NCBI RefSeq assembly: GCF_012927165.1
Contig: NZ_JABBGA010000013.1
Coordinates: forward strand, 1 to 64,000
Direction: 5' to 3'
Length of the DNA stretch: 64,000 nucleotides
DNA from: Zoogloea dura
Lineage (GTDB): Bacteria > Pseudomonadota > Gammaproteobacteria > Burkholderiales > Rhodocyclaceae
The notes under the pieces are model-generated. The model did not search any database. It had not been told where the DNA came from and was given only the letters and a program-made list of their open reading frames with translations. This document shows, piece after piece, positions 46,845 to 57,220 of the stretch; the stretch's first letter is position 1, and each line of letters starts with the position of its first letter. The translations under genes and the position numbers were made by a program.

Positions 46845-47735
46845 ATGCACACCCTCCTCCGCACTTCCCTGCTCGCCCTCACCCTCGTCTTCGGCAGCCT
46901 GCCTGCCGCCCTCGCCGACGACGCCCCTGCGCCCCGCGCCCATATGGAGGCTGCCGCCGAGGCCGCTTTCGCCGCCATGCAGAAGGGCCCACGGGACATC
47001 CCGCTCGGAGACCAGGGCCACCTGAGGCTGCCCGATGGCTACGGCTTCATTCCCCGCGCCGAAGCCCAGGCCATGATGGAAGCCCAAGGCAACCAGGTCG
47101 GGCAGGGCTTTCACGGCATCGTGGTGGGCGACAAGCTCGACGGCTTTGTCAGCGTGCGCTTCGACCCCTCCGGCTATGTGAAGGACGAGGACGCCAAGGA
47201 CTGGAATGCGGACGAACTGCTGCAGAACCTCAAGGACGGCACCGAGGCCAGCAACGAACGGCGGCGCCAACTGGGCGTGCCCGAGGTGATGGTGGTGGGC
47301 TGGGTGGAAACCCCCAGGTACGACGCCGCCACCCACCGCCTGGTGTGGTCGGCCGCGGCACGCAACAAATCCAGCCAGGACGGCGAGGATGACGGCGTCA
47401 ACTACAACACCTACATGCTGGGCCGGGAGGGCTACTTCTCGATGAACCTGGTCACCAGCCTGGCCAGCATCGACAAGGAAAAGCCGGTGGCCCGCGAACT
47501 GCTGGCCGCGCTCGACTTCAACGAGGGCAAACGCTACGGCGATTTCAACCAGAGCACCGACAAGGTGGCCGAATACGGCCTTGCCGCACTGGTGGGCGGC
47601 ATCGCGGCCAAGAAGCTCGGCCTGCTGGCCACCCTCGGCGTGTTCCTGGCCAAGTTCTGGAAGATCGGCGCCCTGGCATTGGTCGGCCTCGGCGCGGGCG
47701 CCCGCAAGCTGTTCGGCCGGAAGGACTCCGTGTGA
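46845..47735 (+). CDS. DUF2167 family membrane-anchored protein
   Basis: The 296-residue protein has a signal peptide (to about residue 24). A soluble DUF2167 domain contains LGDQGHLRLPDGYGFIP and WVETPRYDAATHRLVWS. A C-terminal hydrophobic region (about 248-283) ends in KLFGRKDSV. The family function is unknown. Its stop codon overlaps the GTG start of a site-2 protease gene by four bases, so the two are made together. That makes the protease a candidate processor of this protein. Confidence 0.82.
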   Translation: MHTLLRTSLLALTLVFGSLPAALADDAPAPRAHMEAAAEAAFAAMQKGPRDIPLGDQGHLRLPDGYGFIPRAEAQAMMEAQGNQVGQGFHGIVVGDKLDGFVSVRFDPSGYVKDEDAKDWNADELLQNLKDGTEASNERRRQLGVPEVMVVGWVETPRYDAATHRLVWSAAARNKSSQDGEDDGVNYNTYMLGREGYFSMNLVTSLASIDKEKPVARELLAALDFNEGKRYGDFNQSTDKVAEYGLAALVGGIAAKKLGLLATLGVFLAKFWKIGALALVGLGAGARKLFGRKDSV

Positions 47736-48448
47736 AGCTGCTCCTGCTCCTTCTGGGCGGCGCCAAGTTCGGCAAGCTGCTGACCAGCGGCGGCACCATG
47801 CTGATCTCGCTGGGTGCCTACGCCCTGATCTGGGGCTGGCGCTACGCCGCCGGCTTCATCGCCCTGCTGTTCTGCCACGAAATGGGCCACTACCTGGCCG
47901 CCCGCCAGCGCGGCCTCAATGTGGGCGCCCCCACCTTCATCCCCTTCGTGGGCGCCTGGATCGAGCTGAAGGAGCAGCCGATGAACGCCGAGACCGAGGC
48001 CTACGTGGCCATGGCCGGCCCCCTCGCCGGCACCGTGGCCTCACTGGCCTGCTACTTTCTGGCCCGCTCGGAAGGCAGTGACCTGCTGCTGGCCATCAGC
48101 TACTCGGGCTTCTTCCTCAACCTCTTCAACCTGATCCCGGTGCCACCGCTCGACGGCGGCCGCATGACCGCCGTGGTGTCACGCAAGTTCTGGCTGCTCG
48201 GCGCTCCGGCCCTGGTCGGCGTGTTCCTGTGGCGCCCCAGCCCCATGCTGATTCTGGTCGCCCTGCTGGCCGCGCCCCACCTGTGGCGGGCCCTGCGCGG
48301 CGCAGGCGAAGAGGCCCCCGGCTACTACGACACACCGCCTGGCAAGCGCGCCGAATACGCACTCCTGTACCTGGGCCTGCTGGCCTACCTGGCGGTGATG
48401 ACCCACGATGTGCACGAGATGCTGGGAGCGGTGCGGGCGGGAGGGTGA
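47732..48448 (+). CDS. site-2 protease family (M50) membrane peptidase
   Basis: The 238-residue membrane protein has the zinc motif HEMGH (49-53) in a hydrophobic helix and the second catalytic motif NLIPVPPLDGGR (about 132-143), so the active site is intact. Several further hydrophobic segments follow. It starts with GTG overlapping the stop of the DUF2167 gene. M50 proteases cut substrates inside the membrane; no PDZ domain is present. Confidence 0.85.
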   Translation: MKLLLLLLGGAKFGKLLTSGGTMLISLGAYALIWGWRYAAGFIALLFCHEMGHYLAARQRGLNVGAPTFIPFVGAWIELKEQPMNAETEAYVAMAGPLAGTVASLACYFLARSEGSDLLLAISYSGFFLNLFNLIPVPPLDGGRMTAVVSRKFWLLGAPALVGVFLWRPSPMLILVALLAAPHLWRALRGAGEEAPGYYDTPPGKRAEYALLYLGLLAYLAVMTHDVHEMLGAVRAGG

Positions 48449-48493
48449 GTCAGCAGGTCGGTCGTCGTTCTGCTCACCCGCCCGGGCAATGAA

Positions 48494-48520
48494 AACGGCG
48501 CCCGAAAGCGCCGTTCTCTT
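48494..48520 (+). terminator. intrinsic terminator after the M50 protease gene
   Basis: AACGGCGC (48494-48501) pairs with GCGCCGTT (48508-48515) and is followed by the pyrimidine run CTCTTT. It lies between the rightward protease gene and the leftward icmF gene, and would end the rightward transcript. Confidence 0.65.
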
Positions 48521-48558
48521 TGCTGTCCCCCTCTTACCGAGGGCGTACTTATCAGTCC

Positions 48559-51500
48559 TTACATGCTGCGCCGGTACTGACCACCCACGTCGTACAGCGC
48601 CGTGGTGATCTGCCCCAGGGAGCAGTACTTCACCGCATCCACCAGCACGGCAAAGACGTTGCCGTTTTCGATCACGGTCTGCTTGAGCAAGGCCAGCCAC
48701 TTGGGGGCCTGGTCGGCGTTGCGGGCCTGGAAATCGGCCAGGCGCTGGAGTTGTCCCTGCTTTTCATCTTCACTGGAACGGGCCAGCTCGATCTCCTGCT
48801 GGGCCATGCCCTTCGGGTTGAGGAAGGTATTGACGCCGATGATCGGGTAGGAGCCGTCGTGCTTCTTGTGCTCGTAGTAGAGCGACTCTTCCTGGATCTT
48901 GCCGCGCTGGAAGCCGGTTTCCATGGCGCCCAGCACGCCGCCGCGGGAGCTGATGGCTTCGAACTCCTTGAGCACCGCCTCTTCCACCAGGTCGGTGAGC
49001 TCCTCGATGATGAAGGCGCCCTGGTTGGGGTTCTCGTTCTTGGCGAGGCCCCATTCCCGGTTGATGATGAGCTGGATGGCCATGGCCCGGCGCACGGATT
49101 CCTCGGTCGGCGTGGTGATCGCTTCGTCGTAGGCGTTGGTGTGCAGGGAGTTGCAGTTGTCGTAGATGGCGATCAGGGCCTGCAGCGTGGTGCGGATGTC
49201 GTTGAAGTCCATCTCCTGGGCGTGCAGCGAGCGGCCGGAGGTCTGGATGTGGTACTTCAGCTTCTGGCTGCGCTCGTTGGCACCGTACTTGTTCTTCATC
49301 GCCACCGCCCAGATGCGGCGGGCGACGCGGCCGATCACGGAGTATTCCGGGTCCATGCCATTGCTGAAGAAGAAGGACAGGTTGGGCGCGAAATCGTCGA
49401 TCTGCATGCCCCGGGCCAGGTAGCTCTCCACGTAGGTGAAGCCGTTGGACAGGGTGAAGGCGAGCTGGCTGATCGGGTTGGCGCCGGCTTCGGCGATGTG
49501 ATAGCCGGAGATCGACACCGAGTAGAAGTTCTGCACCTGGTTATGGACGAAGAACTCCTGGATGTCGCCCATCATCTTGAGGGCGAACTCGGTGCTGAAG
49601 ATGCAGGTGTTCTGGCCCTGGTCTTCCTTCAGGATGTCGGCCTGCACGGTGCCGCGCACGCTGGAGAGGGTCCAGGCGCGGATCTTCTGGTATTCGTCGT
49701 CGGTCGGCTGGCGGCCGTTCTGGGCGGCAAACTTGGTCAGTTGCTGCTCCAGGGCGGTGTTGAAGAACATCGCCAGGATGATGGGGGCCGGGCCGTTGAT
49801 GGTCATCGACACGGAGGTGGTGGGATTCACCAGGTCGAAGCCGTCGTAGAGCACCTTCATGTCTTCCAGGGTGGCGATGGACACCCCGGAGTTGCCGATC
49901 TTGCCGTAGATGTCCGGACGCGGATCCGGATCGCAGCCGTAGAGGGTCACCGAATCGAAGGCGGTGGACAGGCGGTGGGCCGGCATGCCTTCGGAGACGC
50001 GCTTGAAGCGGCGGTTGGTGCGGAAGGCATCGCCCTCGCCGGCGAACATGCGGGTGGGGTCTTCACCCTCGCGCTTGAAGGCGAACACGCCGGCGGTGTA
50101 AGGGAATGAGCCGGGGACGTTCTCCTTCATCAGGAACTTGAGCGTCTCGCCGTCGTCCTCGTAGGTCGGCAGGGCGACCTTGCGGATCTTGCTGCCGGAC
50201 AGGGACTCGGAGGTCAGGACAGTGCGGATCTCCTTGTCGCGGATCTTCACCACGTACTCGTCAGCCGCGTACAGCTCGACGGTCTTGGGCCACATGTCGA
50301 GGAGCTTTTTGGAGGTGGCGGTAAGCTCGCCATCCTTCCATTCGATCAGCTCGTTGAAGCTGCTCGCATCCTTCTTGCAGCCCTCGAAGAGCTGCCTGGA
50401 GATGCGCAGGGCCTGGCGCTCGCGGGCCACCCGGGCCTGCTCGCTGGTGTGCTTGTGATAGCCGCGCACCGTCTCGGCGATCTCGGCGAGGTAGCGGGTG
50501 CGCTCGGCCGGCACGATGGCGCGGCCACGGCTGGAGGCCTTGACGCCGACCAGCGGCAGCCTGGACTTGGCCAGCTTGAGGCCCTTGGCGGCGAGGGCCG
50601 GGGCGAGGGCCTGGTACAGGGCCGTGACGCCGTCGTCGTTGAAGCGGGCCGCCATGGTGCCGAACACCGGCATGCCTTCGGTGGGGGTGGTGAACAGTTC
50701 GCGGTTGCGCTGGTACTGCTTGCGCACATCGCGCAGCGCGTCCTCGGCGCCCTTGCGGTCGAACTTGTTGATGGCCACGAAATCGGCGAAGTCGAGCATG
50801 TCGATCTTCTCGAGCTGGCTGGCGGCGCCGAATTCGGGGGTCATCACGTACAGGGACACATCGACGAAGGGCACGATGGCCGCGTCACCCTGGCCGATGC
50901 CGGAGGTCTCGACGATGATCATGTCGAAGCCGGCCAGGCGGGTGGCGGCGATGACTTCGGGCAGGGACACGGACACTTCCTTGCCGGTGTCGCGGGTGGC
51001 CAGCGAGCGCATGAAGATGTTCGGATGCTCGATGGCGTTCATGCGGATGCGGTCGCCCAGCAGCGCACCGCCGGTACGCTTGCGCGACGGGTCGATGGAG
51101 ATGATGGCGAGCTTGAGCTGGTCGTTCTGGTCGAGCCGGAAGCGGCGCACCAGTTCGTCGGTGAGGCTGGACTTGCCGGCACCGCCGGTACCGGTGATGC
51201 CGAGGGCCGGCACCTTGACGGCCTTGGCCGCCTCGATCAGCGCTGCCTTCACGTCGTCGCCGTAGGCGCCGTTCTCGAGGCCGGTGACGATCTGGGCCAG
51301 CACCCGGCGATTACCGGACTTCAGCGCGGCGATGACCGCCTCGGCGCCCTGGGGGCCGGAGTGGGACACATCCACGTCACAGCGCTCGACCAGGTCGTTG
51401 ATCATGCCCTGCAGGCCGAGGACGGCACCGTCTTCGGGGGAGTAGATGCGGGTCACGCCGTAGTCGTGCAGCTCCTTGATCTCGGCCGGCACGATCACGC

Positions 51501-51825
51501 CGCCGCCGCCGCCGAAGACCTTGATGTTCTCGCCGCCGTTCTCGCGCAGCAGGTCGATCATGTACTTGAAGAACTCCACGTGGCCGCCCTGGTAGGAGGT
51601 GATCGCGATGCCCTGCACGTCTTCCTGCAGCGCGGCATTGACGATCTCGCCGACCGAGCGGTTATGGCCGAGGTGGATCACCTCGGAGCCGGTGGATTGA
51701 AGAATCCGCCGCATGATGTTGATCGACGCATCGTGGCCGTCGAAAAGCGCCGCAGCGGTGACGAAGCGCACCTTGTTCTTGGGCTTGTAAGCGACGAGTT
51801 TCTTGGCAACGCTCAGGTCGGTCAT
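48559..51825 (-). CDS. icmF: fused isobutyryl-CoA mutase IcmF
   Basis: The 1088-residue protein has the three-part IcmF structure. The N-terminal adenosylcobalamin-binding domain shows [14 protein letters not shown] and HLGHNRSV. A central MeaB-like G-protein chaperone follows, with Walker [10 protein letters not shown] and the NKFDRKG base-recognition motif. The C-terminal part is a mutase barrel ([21 protein letters not shown]). The enzyme interconverts isobutyryl-CoA and n-butyryl-CoA and loads or repairs its own cofactor. The ATG at 51825 gives normal family length. It diverges from an AraC regulator gene. Confidence 0.95.
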   Translation of the reverse strand: MTDLSVAKKLVAYKPKNKVRFVTAAALFDGHDASINIMRRILQSTGSEVIHLGHNRSVGEIVNAALQEDVQGIAITSYQGGHVEFFKYMIDLLRENGGENIKVFGGGGGVIVPAEIKELHDYGVTRIYSPEDGAVLGLQGMINDLVERCDVDVSHSGPQGAEAVIAALKSGNRRVLAQIVTGLENGAYGDDVKAALIEAAKAVKVPALGITGTGGAGKSSLTDELVRRFRLDQNDQLKLAIISIDPSRKRTGGALLGDRIRMNAIEHPNIFMRSLATRDTGKEVSVSLPEVIAATRLAGFDMIIVETSGIGQGDAAIVPFVDVSLYVMTPEFGAASQLEKIDMLDFADFVAINKFDRKGAEDALRDVRKQYQRNRELFTTPTEGMPVFGTMAARFNDDGVTALYQALAPALAAKGLKLAKSRLPLVGVKASSRGRAIVPAERTRYLAEIAETVRGYHKHTSEQARVARERQALRISRQLFEGCKKDASSFNELIEWKDGELTATSKKLLDMWPKTVELYAADEYVVKIRDKEIRTVLTSESLSGSKIRKVALPTYEDDGETLKFLMKENVPGSFPYTAGVFAFKREGEDPTRMFAGEGDAFRTNRRFKRVSEGMPAHRLSTAFDSVTLYGCDPDPRPDIYGKIGNSGVSIATLEDMKVLYDGFDLVNPTTSVSMTINGPAPIILAMFFNTALEQQLTKFAAQNGRQPTDDEYQKIRAWTLSSVRGTVQADILKEDQGQNTCIFSTEFALKMMGDIQEFFVHNQVQNFYSVSISGYHIAEAGANPISQLAFTLSNGFTYVESYLARGMQIDDFAPNLSFFFSNGMDPEYSVIGRVARRIWAVAMKNKYGANERSQKLKYHIQTSGRSLHAQEMDFNDIRTTLQALIAIYDNCNSLHTNAYDEAITTPTEESVRRAMAIQLIINREWGLAKNENPNQGAFIIEELTDLVEEAVLKEFEAISSRGGVLGAMETGFQRGKIQEESLYYEHKKHDGSYPIIGVNTFLNPKGMAQQEIELARSSEDEKQGQLQRLADFQARNADQAPKWLALLKQTVIENGNVFAVLVDAVKYCSLGQITTALYDVGGQYRRSM

Positions 51826-51977
51826 GGTTGTCTCCCCCACATCATGTTTATCGATATGCGAATGGTAGAAGGCTGCGGAGGTCGCCGCCATTGCCGTTGT
51901 CGACGGCTTTCGTGCAAAATCCGCCAAGCTGCCACCGACCTCCGGGTGCAGCGTCGGATCGGACTGGAGACCTCCCC

Positions 51978-53036
51978 TTGCCCAGCAACCCCGCCCGCCA
52001 AGGCTCAACAGTTTCAATGGGTTTCGTGACCGGGATGCTGTCCGGCATGTTGCGTCGCAACATAGACCCCGCCCCCTTGCTGGCTGAACTGGACATCAAC
52101 CTTGCAGACGCAGCCAGCCGGGTTCCGCTCGACCGTTACGCAAGCCTCTACAACCTTGTCATCCGGGAGCTCCACGACGAGGGCTTCGGCCTGTTCTCGA
52201 ACCCGATGGGCCCGGGCAGCTTCGAGTTCCTGTGCCGCGGCATGCTCGGCGCCCCGACCCTGGCCGACGGCCTCGACCGGGCCCGCCGCTTTCTGGCCAT
52301 CGTGCTGCCCGACCTGGGCGTCAGCGTGCTGCGGCGGGACGACCGCGCCGAGCTGCAGATCGTCGAGCGCCACCCTCTCACCGCCAGCCCCGACGACCCG
52401 GCCCGGGTCTTCGCCTTTGAATGGCTGCTGCGCCTGCTCCACAGCCTGTCCTGCTGGCTGGTGGGGCGCGGTCTGGCCCTCGACTCGGTGGACTTTCCGT
52501 TTCATCCGCCCGCGCATGCGGATGACTACGCCCTCGTCTACACTGCGCGTTCCCGCTTCATGGAAGGCCCGCACTTGATCGCCCGCTTCAACGCCACCCT
52601 GCTCGATCTGCCGATCCGCCGGGACGAGGCTGCCCTGAATGCCTTCCTGGAGGGGGCACCGGGGCGCATCAGCATGCTTTACCGGCGCGACCGCAACACC
52701 GTGATCCGGGTGCGCGATCTGATCCGCGATGCCCTGCCCGCCAGCCTGACCCAGGACGAAGCCGCCGACCGCCTGCACATGTCGCCACGCACCCTGCACC
52801 GCCGCCTGGAAGAAGAAGGCTCAAGCTTCCGCGGCATCAAGGAAGCGCTGCGCCGGGACATCGCCCTGGCTCGCCTGACCAAGACCCGTCAGCCCATCGC
52901 CCAGGTGGCGGCCGACCTGGGTTATGCCGATACCTCAGCCTTTTACCGGGCCTTCACCAGCTGGACCAGCATGTCGCCGGACCGCTATCGAAAACAACTC
53001 TCCGGGATGCCCCCGGAGCCTGGCGCCACCGCCTGA
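51978..53036 (+). CDS. AraC-family transcriptional regulator with PF12625-type N-terminal domain
   Basis: The protein is 352 residues if read from the TTG at 51978, which follows GGAG; an in-frame ATG at 52017 is the alternative. The N-terminal half resembles the arabinose-binding-like domain of OruR/ArgR-type AraC regulators ([20 protein letters not shown]). The C-terminal AraC double helix-turn-helix includes [19 protein letters not shown] and [17 protein letters not shown]. Being divergent from icmF, it may control branched or short acyl-CoA metabolism. Confidence 0.82.
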   Translation: MPSNPARQGSTVSMGFVTGMLSGMLRRNIDPAPLLAELDINLADAASRVPLDRYASLYNLVIRELHDEGFGLFSNPMGPGSFEFLCRGMLGAPTLADGLDRARRFLAIVLPDLGVSVLRRDDRAELQIVERHPLTASPDDPARVFAFEWLLRLLHSLSCWLVGRGLALDSVDFPFHPPAHADDYALVYTARSRFMEGPHLIARFNATLLDLPIRRDEAALNAFLEGAPGRISMLYRRDRNTVIRVRDLIRDALPASLTQDEAADRLHMSPRTLHRRLEEEGSSFRGIKEALRRDIALARLTKTRQPIAQVAADLGYADTSAFYRAFTSWTSMSPDRYRKQLSGMPPEPGATA

Positions 53037-53051
53037 AGCGCAGCCCACCCC

Positions 53052-55157
53052 ATGCCCGTCACGCCGCCCGCCCTCACCGAAGACCTGATCCGCGACTCCG
53101 ACAGCCTCTTCGTCGACCTGTTGCGCAACGCCCTGATCGGCGTCTACATCATCCAGGACGGCCTCTTCCGCTACGCCAACCCACGCTTCGCCGAGATGTT
53201 CGGCTATACGCAGGAGGAGATCTGCGGACAGATCGGGCCGTCCGACCTGACCTCCCCGAGCGACGACGGCAAGGTCGCGGCTGCGGTGGCAGAGCGCCTC
53301 GCGGGCCGCAGCGACACCGCCCACTACAGCTTTCATGGCCGCCGCAAGGACGGCTCCGAGCTGGAGCTGGAGGTCTTCGGCAAGCGCACCGCCTTCGAAG
53401 GCAGGCCCGCCATCATCGGCATGCTGGTGGACATCACCGCCCGCCACGCCGCCGAGCGCCAGGCCATCGAGCAACTCAACTTCATCGGACAGCTGGTCGA
53501 GGCCATCCCCAGCCCGCTCTTCTTCAAGGACGAGCAAGCCCGCTACCTGGGCTGCAACCGGGCCTTCGAGGCCTTCATGGGCCTCGACCGCGAGGACATC
53601 GTCGGGCGTTCGGTGTTCGACATCTCCCCGCCGGAGCTCGCCGCCCGCTACCACTCCGCCGACCAGGCCCTGTTCGATGCGCCGGGCGTGCAGACCTACG
53701 AAGCCTCGGTGGCCTCCGGCGACGGCCTGACCCGTGAAGTCCTCTTCAACAAGGCCACCTGGCTCAAATCCGACGGGCAGGTGGGCGGGCTGGTCGGCGT
53801 CATCACCGACATCACTGAACGCAAGCAGACCGAAGCCCTGATCTGGGTTCAGGCCAACTACGACGCCCTCACCGGCCTGCCCAACCGCCGTCTGCTCAAC
53901 GACCGTCTGACGGAGCTGATGAAGAAGGCTCACCGCGACCACGAGAGCGTCGCGGTACTGTTCATCGATCTGGACCGCTTCAAGGAGGTCAACGATGTCC
54001 TTGGGCATGATGCCGGCGACCGCCTGCTGGTCGAGGCCGCGCGGCGCATCGTCGGCTGCCTGCGCGAAACCGACACGGTGGCACGGCAGGGGGGCGACGA
54101 ATTCACCGTCCTGCTGCCCTGTCAGTCCGACGAAGCCCCCATCGAGCGCATTGCCGACGACATCATCACCGCGCTGGATCGGCCCTTCACCCTGGGCAAC
54201 GACGTGGCCTACGTCTCCGCCAGCATCGGCATCACTCTCTACCCCCGCGACGGCGACACCCTGGCGAGCATCCTCAAGAACGCCGACCAGGCCATGTACC
54301 ACGCCAAGGACGCCGGCCGGAACCGCTTCAGCTACTACTCGCCGTCAATGCAGGAACACGCCCAGGCCCGCCTGCAGATGGGCACCGACCTGCGCACCGC
54401 GCTGGCGGAGGGCCAGCTCAGCCTCCATTACCAGCCCATCCTGAACCTGGCCAACGGAGAGGTCTTCAAGGCCGAAGCCCTGCTGCGCTGGCAGCACCCG
54501 GCCCTGGGCGAGATTCCGCCCACCGAGTTCATCCCGGTCGCCGAAGAGCTGGGCCTGATCGACGCCATCGGCAGCTGGGTCTTCGACTCGGCCATTGCCG
54601 CCGTGGCCCGCTGGCGCACCCTGTGGCCGGAAGACGACCGTGCCAACTGCCCGCTGCAGATCAGCGTCAACGCCTCGCCGCGGCAATTCACCGGCGGGCG
54701 CTCGATCGACGGACTTCTGGCGCGCCTGGAGGCCCTCGGCCTGCCCGGCCACTGCATGGCCATAGAGATCACCGAAGGCATGCTGCTCGACAAGCACCCG
54801 GCCGTCGCGGCGCAACTCAGCCGCCTGGCGGCAGCCGGCGTTCCGGTCACCATCGACGACTTCGGCACGGGCTATTCGGCGATGGCCTACCTCAAGCGGC
54901 TCGACATCGACACCCTCAAGATCGACCGTTCCTTCATCCGCGACCTGACCACCGACCCGGGCGACCTGGCAATTGCAGAGGCCATCATCGCCATGGCCCA
55001 CAAGCTGGGCATCCGGGTCGTCGCCGAAGGCGTCGAAACCCTCGAGCAGCAAAGCCGCCTCAACGACGCCGGCTGCGATTACAGCCAGGGCTTCCTGTTC
55101 TCGCGCCCCTTGCCCGAAGCCGCCTTCTTCGAGCTGATCGCCCGGTACCGCCCATGA
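53052..55157 (+). CDS. PAS-PAS-GGDEF-EAL cyclic-di-GMP signalling protein
   Basis: The 701-residue cytosolic protein has two PAS domains (about 20-130 and 140-260). A GGDEF domain follows with an intact QGGDEF motif (347-351) and an intact allosteric I-site RETD (338-341) exactly five residues before it. The EAL domain has EALLRW at 475-480 and the DDFGTGYSAM motif. Both synthesis and breakdown of c-di-GMP are therefore possible. It begins 15 bp after the AraC gene and overlaps the next kinase gene. Confidence 0.92.
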   Translation: MPVTPPALTEDLIRDSDSLFVDLLRNALIGVYIIQDGLFRYANPRFAEMFGYTQEEICGQIGPSDLTSPSDDGKVAAAVAERLAGRSDTAHYSFHGRRKDGSELELEVFGKRTAFEGRPAIIGMLVDITARHAAERQAIEQLNFIGQLVEAIPSPLFFKDEQARYLGCNRAFEAFMGLDREDIVGRSVFDISPPELAARYHSADQALFDAPGVQTYEASVASGDGLTREVLFNKATWLKSDGQVGGLVGVITDITERKQTEALIWVQANYDALTGLPNRRLLNDRLTELMKKAHRDHESVAVLFIDLDRFKEVNDVLGHDAGDRLLVEAARRIVGCLRETDTVARQGGDEFTVLLPCQSDEAPIERIADDIITALDRPFTLGNDVAYVSASIGITLYPRDGDTLASILKNADQAMYHAKDAGRNRFSYYSPSMQEHAQARLQMGTDLRTALAEGQLSLHYQPILNLANGEVFKAEALLRWQHPALGEIPPTEFIPVAEELGLIDAIGSWVFDSAIAAVARWRTLWPEDDRANCPLQISVNASPRQFTGGRSIDGLLARLEALGLPGHCMAIEITEGMLLDKHPAVAAQLSRLAAAGVPVTIDDFGTGYSAMAYLKRLDIDTLKIDRSFIRDLTTDPGDLAIAEAIIAMAHKLGIRVVAEGVETLEQQSRLNDAGCDYSQGFLFSRPLPEAAFFELIARYRP

Positions 55158-57220
55158 TCGCCCGCATCACGCCGCCAGCCCCCGTGCCCGCCGCCCGGCC
55201 CGGCAGCCCCGAGGCGCTGCGCCGCTACGACCTGCTGCTGGCCGGCTTCGACCTCCTCGACCAGGCCATTGCGGTCTTCGACGCTGCACCGCGGCTGGTC
55301 ACCTGGAACAAGGCCATGCTGCGCCTCCTCGACTTCCCCGAGGACATGGTGCGGGTCGGCACCCCCTTCGAGGACTTCATCCGCTTCAACCTCCGGCGCG
55401 GCGAATATGGCAACGGCGGCCTCGGCACCGACGAGATCGAACGCATCGTGGCCGAGCGCATGGCAGCTGTCCGTGCCTTTCAGCCCCACCACGTGGAGCG
55501 CACCCGCCCCAACGGCCAGGTCCTGGCGGTACGCGGTGTACCGATTCCCAACCTGGGCTTCGTCACCCTGTGGACCGATATCACCGAGCAGCGCCGCTAC
55601 GAGCAGCTCATCGAACGCCAGAACGCCGAACTGGAAGATCGCGTCCACGCCCGCACCGCCGAACTCGAGGCCGCCACCACCCGCCTCGACAACGTGGCCG
55701 CCCAGCTCGCCCGCAGCGAGGAGCGCCTGCGCCTGATCATGGACGCCATCCCGGCCCTGATCGCCTACGTGGATGCGGGCGAGCGCTACCGCTTCGCCAA
55801 CAAGGGCTATGCCGAGTGGTTCGGCCTGGACAAGGACAGCATCGTCGGCCGCAGCATCGCCGAGGTCTTCGGCGCCGAGGCCTATGCCCAGATCAAGCCC
55901 TACCTGGACCAGGCCGGTACCGGCGAGCAGGTCAGCTACGAATATTCCCGCACCAGCGCCTCCGGGCGGCAGGTCTATGCCCGCAGCGCCGTCGTGCCGG
56001 AGGCCTCGATCGCGGGCGGCGTACAGGGCTTCTTCGTGCTGTCCATCGACATCACCGAGCAGAAGGCCAGCCAGGCCGCCCTGATCCAGGCCCAGAAGAT
56101 GGAAGCCGTCGGCCAGCTCACCGGCGGCCTCGCCCATGATTTCAACAACCTGCTCACCATCATCACCGGCAACCTGCACACCCTGCGCGACAAGCTGCCC
56201 GCCCACCAGGGCTTCGAGGACTACCTCGAGCCGGCCCTGTCGGCGGCCCGGCGCGGCACCGAACTGATCCGCCGGCTGCTCACCTTTTCGCGCCAGCAGC
56301 CGCTGGAGCCCAGCCCGGTGGAAGTCGGTGCCCTGGTGCATGGCATGACCCAACTGCTGTCCCGCTCCCTCACCGAGCGCATCGCCATCCAGCTCGAACT
56401 TCCGACCGAAAAACTGTATGCCCTGGTGGACCCCCACCAGCTCGAGAATGCCCTGCTCAACCTGGCCATCAACGCCCGCGATGCGATGCCCGGGGGCGGC
56501 ACCCTGACTCTCGCCCTGGCGCGCCGGCACGTCTCGCCCAGCCTGGCCCTGCTGGTGGAGGTGCCGGCGGGAGACTACGTCCAGTTCGATGTGTCGGACA
56601 CCGGCACCGGCATCGCCCCGGAACTGCTGCCGCGCCTCTTCGAGCCCTTCTTCACCACCAAGGCCTTCGGCGCCGGCAGTGGCCTCGGGCTGGCCATGGT
56701 ATATGGCTTCATCCGCCAGTCGGGCGGCAACATCCGCATCCTCAGCACGCCGGGCAAGGGCACCAACGTCCGCTTCATCGTGCCGATGACCGACGCCCCG
56801 CCGGCCACCCCGGCGCCCCCCCGCCACGCCGCCGCCCGCGACGGCAACGAGCAGCGCCTGACCCTGCTGGTGGAGGACGAACCGGAAGTCCGCAAGGTGA
56901 TCCGCCAGCAACTCACCGAGCTGGGCTTCCCGGTCATCGAAGCCAGCAACGGCCTCGAAGCACTGAGCATGCTCGAAGCCGTCGAGGATATCGCCCTGCT
57001 GGTGTCCGACACGGTGATGCCCGGCATGGGCGGGCGCGAGCTTTCCAGCGCCGCCCGGGCGCTGCGGCCGACCCTGCCCATCCTGCTGATCACCGGCTAT
57101 GCCACCGGCGACGCCGCCCCGGGCAGCCCGGACATCCCCACCCTGCGCAAGCCCTTCGACCGGGCGGCCCTCGGCGCAGCCCTGGCCGCCCTTGAATACC
57201 CGGAGACCCCGGCACCATGA
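55154..57220 (+). CDS. PAS hybrid histidine kinase
   Basis: The 688-residue soluble kinase has an N-terminal PAS7-like domain, a coiled coil (about 150-190), a second PAS domain (about 195-310), a HisKA box GGLAHDFNNLLT with His328, an HATPase domain (NARDAMPGGG, GSGLGLAMVYGF) and a C-terminal receiver with VEDEP and the phosphoacceptor in LVSDTVMPG. There is no transmembrane segment. The ATG overlaps the stop of the GGDEF-EAL gene (ATGA), and its own end overlaps the response regulator gene, so the three are coupled. Confidence 0.92.
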   Translation: MIARITPPAPVPAARPGSPEALRRYDLLLAGFDLLDQAIAVFDAAPRLVTWNKAMLRLLDFPEDMVRVGTPFEDFIRFNLRRGEYGNGGLGTDEIERIVAERMAAVRAFQPHHVERTRPNGQVLAVRGVPIPNLGFVTLWTDITEQRRYEQLIERQNAELEDRVHARTAELEAATTRLDNVAAQLARSEERLRLIMDAIPALIAYVDAGERYRFANKGYAEWFGLDKDSIVGRSIAEVFGAEAYAQIKPYLDQAGTGEQVSYEYSRTSASGRQVYARSAVVPEASIAGGVQGFFVLSIDITEQKASQAALIQAQKMEAVGQLTGGLAHDFNNLLTIITGNLHTLRDKLPAHQGFEDYLEPALSAARRGTELIRRLLTFSRQQPLEPSPVEVGALVHGMTQLLSRSLTERIAIQLELPTEKLYALVDPHQLENALLNLAINARDAMPGGGTLTLALARRHVSPSLALLVEVPAGDYVQFDVSDTGTGIAPELLPRLFEPFFTTKAFGAGSGLGLAMVYGFIRQSGGNIRILSTPGKGTNVRFIVPMTDAPPATPAPPRHAAARDGNEQRLTLLVEDEPEVRKVIRQQLTELGFPVIEASNGLEALSMLEAVEDIALLVSDTVMPGMGGRELSSAARALRPTLPILLITGYATGDAAPGSPDIPTLRKPFDRAALGAALAALEYPETPAP

